A model generated the notes under the pieces. The model was not told the DNA's origin, made no database searches, and saw only the letters and a list, made by a program, of their open reading frames with translations. Of a stretch of 9,271 nt of DNA, positions 6,465 through 9,271 are shown piece after piece; position 1 is the stretch's first letter, and each line of letters begins with the position of its first letter. Source of the DNA: an uncultured Chitinophagaceae bacterium (GTDB taxonomy: Bacteria; Bacteroidota; Bacteroidia; Chitinophagales; Chitinophagaceae); NCBI GenBank assembly GCA_934502905.1, contig CAKSVK010000144.1, positions 1-9,271 of the forward strand, given 5' to 3'. The position numbers were made by a program, and so were the translations under genes.

Positions 6465-7264
6465 TTAAACCCGGAGAAATACAGCAAAAAGCGAGAGAAC
6501 TTGGGATCAGAGATCAGCAGATTGAAAAAGACTATATCCTCTCCTGGATATTAAAAGGTGTATCTCAACATGAGCAGCTTTCAAAAAGCATTGTATTCAA
6601 GGGGGGCACCGTATTAAAGAAAATTTATTTTGCAGACTACCGGTTTTCAGAAGATCTCGATTTTACGTTGTTGGACAACGAGATCACCAATGAGCAAATA
6701 TTTGTATGGTTTAAAGAAGCATTTGAATATATCCGGGACGAAGCAAATATTCCTCTTGACATAATCGACAATAACGAGCATGAAGATGGAGGGATAAATT
6801 TCTATATCAGTTATGTGGGGCCATTGGGTGGACAAGGCAATAATAAACGGGTAAAAGTAGATATTTCACGAAGTGAGAAACTTGAATTTGAACCTGTATT
6901 AAATCCCGCTATCATTGATTATAGTGATTTGGAAGATTATAGCCTTTTATGTTATACACTGGAAGAGGTGTTGATAGAAAAGCTGCGCTCCGTAATGCAA
7001 CGTATGGCAGCAAGAGATTTTTACGATATCTGGTACTTATTGGTGGAACATGAAATGGAAGCGGACCTTTACTTAAGCGAGTTTAGGAAAAAATGCGAAA
7101 GTAAGGGGTTAAACCCTGCAGATTTTCATAAGAAATTAACAGAGCGTCTCCCCCAATACAGAGGTCGCTGGAAAAATTCGATGAGTGAACAAATACAAGA
7201 CTTGCCGGAATTTGATAAAGCGGAGAGGGAAGTGCAAAGGCATTTGAAAAGAATGAAATTTTGA
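6461..7264 (+). CDS. abiEii: Type IV toxin-antitoxin system toxin AbiEii (nucleotidyltransferase)
   Basis: A 267-residue member of the AbiEii/AbiGii toxin family, DNA polymerase beta-like nucleotidyltransferases. Studied members bind GTP, and related toxins such as MenT add nucleotides to tRNA 3' ends and halt growth. The family motifs are in order: FKGGTVLKK with Gly48-Gly49; SEDLDF at 63-68, with metal-binding Asp65 and Asp67; the third acidic residue Asp134 in KVDIS (132-136); and the C-terminal signature E173-K174 followed by R185-D186-x-Y188-D189 in RDFYDIWYL. All expected catalytic residues are present, so the toxin looks active. The ATG overlaps the antitoxin stop by 4 bp. Codon use matches abiEi. 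A further gene follows after 44 bp on the same strand and may be cotranscribed. The tRNA-modifying role is an inference from relatives. Confidence 0.94.
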   Translation: MIKPGEIQQKARELGIRDQQIEKDYILSWILKGVSQHEQLSKSIVFKGGTVLKKIYFADYRFSEDLDFTLLDNEITNEQIFVWFKEAFEYIRDEANIPLDIIDNNEHEDGGINFYISYVGPLGGQGNNKRVKVDISRSEKLEFEPVLNPAIIDYSDLEDYSLLCYTLEEVLIEKLRSVMQRMAARDFYDIWYLLVEHEMEADLYLSEFRKKCESKGLNPADFHKKLTERLPQYRGRWKNSMSEQIQDLPEFDKAEREVQRHLKRMKF

Positions 7265-7308
7265 CTAAAAAGTAATTATCCGTAATAAGACTTAGTATTG
7301 ATTTGACT

Positions 7309-7905
7309 ATGAAAGAAATCCATTTTCATACGGAACACGAGGTCGATATCTTTTTGAAAAATTATGTCGATAGCATACCTAATATAGAAAAGGTCTACGA
7401 TAACCTCCTGGTTGAGAGTATCAAAGAGGACATTAAAGAAATGGAATTGCCGGATTTTGAAGACGGTATGATAGGCCTAATGATACCCAAGTTCAGATAT
7501 GTAATTAAAAATGAAGACCTTCCCGTCTTTGAATCCTTGTTTGATGGATTAAAGACGGCAGCAGGTGCTAATTTTTTTCTGACGGGAACAAAGGAGGATA
7601 TCAATAAAACCTGGGCAGCGGCAATTGGGGTCTTTAACACTTTGTATAAGCTTTATAAGAATGCCCGGAACAAGGGTAAGGCTTTGTCATCTTTAGAGTT
7701 TCAGGTATTATTATGTTTAAAAAAATATCCCGAAGGGCTTGATTTAGGCTATTTACTCTTTTTGCGGAAAGATAACTATGTTACATTAACTGAAGGCGAA
7801 TTGAAGCTGCTGCTTGAAGGTCTTGAGAAAGTCTATATGAATGATGGAGCTAAAAAGGAGCTTGTCATATTCGAAGATGGGCTTTATAAGGTAAAAGGCC
7901 TTTAA
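7309..7905 (+). CDS. Hypothetical protein with probable C-terminal winged-helix domain
   Basis: A 198-residue protein of no family I recognise. I chose the ATG at 7309; a TTG two codons upstream (7303) is the alternative. Residues 1-60 are acidic and mixed, and 60-80 form a short beta/helix segment (KFRYVIKNEDLPVFESLFDG). Residues 84-124 contain an alanine-rich helix (WAAAIGVFNTLYKLYKNAR). The last 70 residues (127-197) read as a winged helix: SSLEFQVLLCLKKYP, a turn, a middle segment, GELKLLLEGLEK, then two short strands ending LYKVKGL. There is no signal peptide, membrane segment or nuclease motif. It starts 44 bp after abiEii on the same strand, so it may be a third operon member. It converges with the HExxH gene, leaving a 29-bp gap. 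It could be a DNA-binding regulator or an accessory effector; the sequence does not decide. Base composition matches the abiE genes. Confidence 0.7.
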   Translation: MKEIHFHTEHEVDIFLKNYVDSIPNIEKVYDNLLVESIKEDIKEMELPDFEDGMIGLMIPKFRYVIKNEDLPVFESLFDGLKTAAGANFFLTGTKEDINKTWAAAIGVFNTLYKLYKNARNKGKALSSLEFQVLLCLKKYPEGLDLGYLLFLRKDNYVTLTEGELKLLLEGLEKVYMNDGAKKELVIFEDGLYKVKGL

Positions 7906-7934
7906 CTGTATGTTGCTGTAGGTTTTGACTTGAG
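7906..7934. other. Short convergent gap
   Basis: Only 29 bp separate the two convergent stop codons. No T-tailed hairpin is visible. The self-complementary AAAGGCCTTT is the only symmetry, and it straddles the end of the plus-strand gene. Read-through antisense transcripts between the two genes seem possible. Confidence 0.4.
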
Positions 7935-9035
7935 CTATTCTAAATCCAACGGCATTAGCGTAAAGGGCTGTAGCAATGGCCTTACATTTTTCGAATTGTT
8001 CATTAAGAAAATACCATGTGAAAAGATGTCGTCCTGAATTGAAAAAGATAGGTGGGAGAAATCCAATCCTTTTTGTGAAATTTCATGAAAGGCCCACTCT
8101 ACAGCAAGGATAGTGTCCTTGCGGATTATCGAAATATCCTCTGACGACGGGGCATCATTTGCCCCCCGAATAACCGCTTCAGCAACAGCCTGTACCAAAT
8201 ACGATCTTAGTGACGGAGGAGGGTGGAAAGCATTTCTGATTCCAGCAGCGTGATTATGATCCGCGAAAAGCCGGAAAAAAGTATATGTAGAGAATGTCCA
8301 CATTTTGAATACTGAGGACCATGTATTGAAATATGGCCGTAGGGCTGGTGTAAGAGCATCCGGGTTTGATATCAGCATTTCTAATACAGCAATACTTTGT
8401 TGTGCTGCAAAACAATCCGCATCCATTTCGAGAGTTTGGGACACGAGTGGATCAAGTTGCTTCCTGTATTCTTCTCTTTCTTTTAACTCAACAAAAGATC
8501 CCAGAACCGAATGAACGTAGTCCACATGCCCATAAATAATATGAGCTAATTCATGCCAAACCAGAAATTCAAATGCCATTTTGATAAGCTGAAATCCAAA
8601 CAATATTCGGACGTTATCGATTGGCACTGAGTTTTCAGAATCCTGCTCAGGGATCGCTAATTGTCCCATACTTGTTAGTTTCAAAGAGAAAATTTTATCT
8701 GTGTCCATTTTCCTCTCAGGATCTCCTATTTCTGTAAGTATATTCTTGCTCTCCATCATACGATAAAAAACATCATTGAACACCCGAATGGTTCCATAAG
8801 TGATACCAAGGAAATATTTATCCCCTCTTTTTGTCACATAGGCATTGGTTTCATTATTATCTACAATATCGATATATGGCTCAGGGAGATGCACATTACT
8901 TCGCGCCATCCATGTTACCAGAATCCTAGAATTTAATAGGATCCAGCTATATATTGTTGAATCTGAATTTCGATTATTATACCGCCCCCCTTTCTTTTTA
9001 AAAATCTCGTCGAATTCTATTTCAATTGGTAACAT
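7935..9035 (-). CDS. HExxH zinc metallopeptidase-like protein, cytosolic
   Basis: A 366-residue protein with the zinc-peptidase motif HELAH (His161, Glu162, His165), preceded by a hydrophobic helix (FQLIKMAFEFLVW) and followed by His170. A second conserved block, LEMDADCFA (202-210), supplies acidic residues (Glu203, Asp205 or Asp207) in the place where M48-like and related gluzincins carry their third zinc ligand. HPPPSLR (271-277) resembles the HP.xR turn seen late in such peptidases. The N-terminal part includes DKYFLGITYGTIRVF (72-86), typical strand-helix packing before the active site. No signal peptide or clear membrane span is seen, so it probably acts in the cytosol. Cytosolic HExxH proteins include phage-exclusion Lit (U49) and regulator-cleaving IrrE proteins; which group this joins cannot be told by eye. 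The ATG at 9033-9035 follows an AT-rich leader. The protease call is good; the target is unknown. Confidence 0.75.
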   Translation of the reverse strand: MLPIEIEFDEIFKKKGGRYNNRNSDSTIYSWILLNSRILVTWMARSNVHLPEPYIDIVDNNETNAYVTKRGDKYFLGITYGTIRVFNDVFYRMMESKNILTEIGDPERKMDTDKIFSLKLTSMGQLAIPEQDSENSVPIDNVRILFGFQLIKMAFEFLVWHELAHIIYGHVDYVHSVLGSFVELKEREEYRKQLDPLVSQTLEMDADCFAAQQSIAVLEMLISNPDALTPALRPYFNTWSSVFKMWTFSTYTFFRLFADHNHAAGIRNAFHPPPSLRSYLVQAVAEAVIRGANDAPSSEDISIIRKDTILAVEWAFHEISQKGLDFSHLSFSIQDDIFSHGIFLMNNSKNVRPLLQPFTLMPLDLE

Positions 9036-9162
9036 ATGCGAAGTTAAATATAGGCGATCTGTGCAAATGAACCTGACATTATACTACTATACAGCATGTG
9101 AACTAGCAACTATTCAGAAGACCTATCAATAAGGACGGATCTCGCCAACTATTAAAGACAAG
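9036..9162 (-). promoter_or_regulatory. Promoter region of the HExxH gene with a GTCAGGTT half-site
   Basis: On the minus strand, TATAAT lies just before GTCAGGTT (9070-9077), and TATATTTA lies closer to the start codon. GTCAGGTT is identical to the conserved first eight bases of both abiE palindromes, but the second arm is absent here. A single 8-base match may be chance. If real, it would tie this gene to AbiEi regulation. Confidence 0.25.
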
Positions 9163-9186
9163 AAACCCGCTCTTAGAGCGGGCTTT
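9163..9186 (-). terminator. Intrinsic terminator of tRNA-Pro
   Basis: CCCGCTC (9166-9172) pairs with GAGCGGG (9176-9182) around a TTA loop. On the minus strand the stem is preceded by AAAG and followed by TTTCTTGTCTTT. It lies 14 bases past the tRNA 3' end. It separates the tRNA transcript from the HExxH gene downstream. Confidence 0.8.
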
Positions 9187-9195
9187 GAACTTCCG

Positions 9196-9269
9196 TCGGG
9201 AGGACAGGATTCGAACCTGCGACCCCCTGGTCCCAAACCAGGTATTCTACCGGGCTGAACTACCTCCCG
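9196..9269 (-). tRNA. tRNA-Pro (anticodon UGG)
   Basis: A 74-base cloverleaf on the minus strand. The acceptor CGGGAGG (9263-9269) pairs with CCTCCCG (9197-9203), with discriminator A at 9196. The D-arm GTTC...GAAT is followed by the anticodon stem CCTGG/CCAGG around the loop TTTGGGA, giving anticodon TGG, which reads CCN proline codons. The T-arm is GCAGG TTCGAAT CCTGT. The 3' CCA is not encoded, as CGG follows. Its 3' end points to the accessory block. It is a typical integration target. Confidence 0.97.
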
Positions 9270-9271
9270 AA

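Noticed and set aside
1..9271. CRISPR array or insertion sequence
   Set aside because: No regularly spaced repeats, no intact transposase or recombinase frame, and no terminal repeats with target duplication were seen.

Overview
The window looks like chromosome from a member of the Bacteroidota, probably a Chitinophaga-like relative. This is inferred from AT-rich leaders without clear Shine-Dalgarno sites, a TAnnTTTG-like promoter element, a remnant resembling the C-terminus of Bacteroidota carboxypeptidase-regulatory-like proteins, and the style of the class II ribonucleotide reductase. No species call can be made from the sequence alone.

Left part (1-4615): a possible 3' end of a plus-strand gene meets a decayed minus-strand C-terminal gene fragment (160-510). 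Two intact minus-strand housekeeping-type genes follow: an AI-2E-family membrane permease (607-1641) and the coenzyme B12-dependent ribonucleotide reductase NrdJ (2048-4615), which makes deoxyribonucleotides without oxygen. About 400 bp with one hairpin separates them.

Middle (4616-5258): an AT-rich, gene-poor junction. It holds what looks like the broken 3' end of a plus-strand gene (4835-5047), a strong bidirectional terminator hairpin (5081-5109), and a short stretch beside it that shares two 8-base blocks with the 3' end of the tRNA-Pro gene at the far right.

Right part (5259-9195): a visibly more AT-rich accessory block. A 56-residue minus-strand gene (5259-5429) diverges from a type IV toxin-antitoxin operon, abiEi-abiEii (5643-7264), whose genes overlap by ATGA. 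The operon is preceded by two 17-bp palindromes with GTCAGG/CCTGAC arms, one far upstream and one just before the start codon, which fits the known autorepression of abiE operons by the AbiEi antitoxin. A third, unrecognised gene (7309-7905) follows in the same direction and ends in a probable winged-helix domain. Convergent to it is a cytosolic HExxH zinc-peptidase-like gene (7935-9035).

Right edge (9163-9269): a minus-strand tRNA-Pro(UGG) gene with its own terminator. Its 3' end faces the accessory block, the geometry expected when an element integrates into a tRNA 3' end. Taken together, 5.1-9.2 kb reads as a small defence or stability island at tRNA-Pro. AbiE is the recognised system; the 198-residue protein and the HExxH protein are the candidates for something less described. 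No recombinase gene is present in the window.
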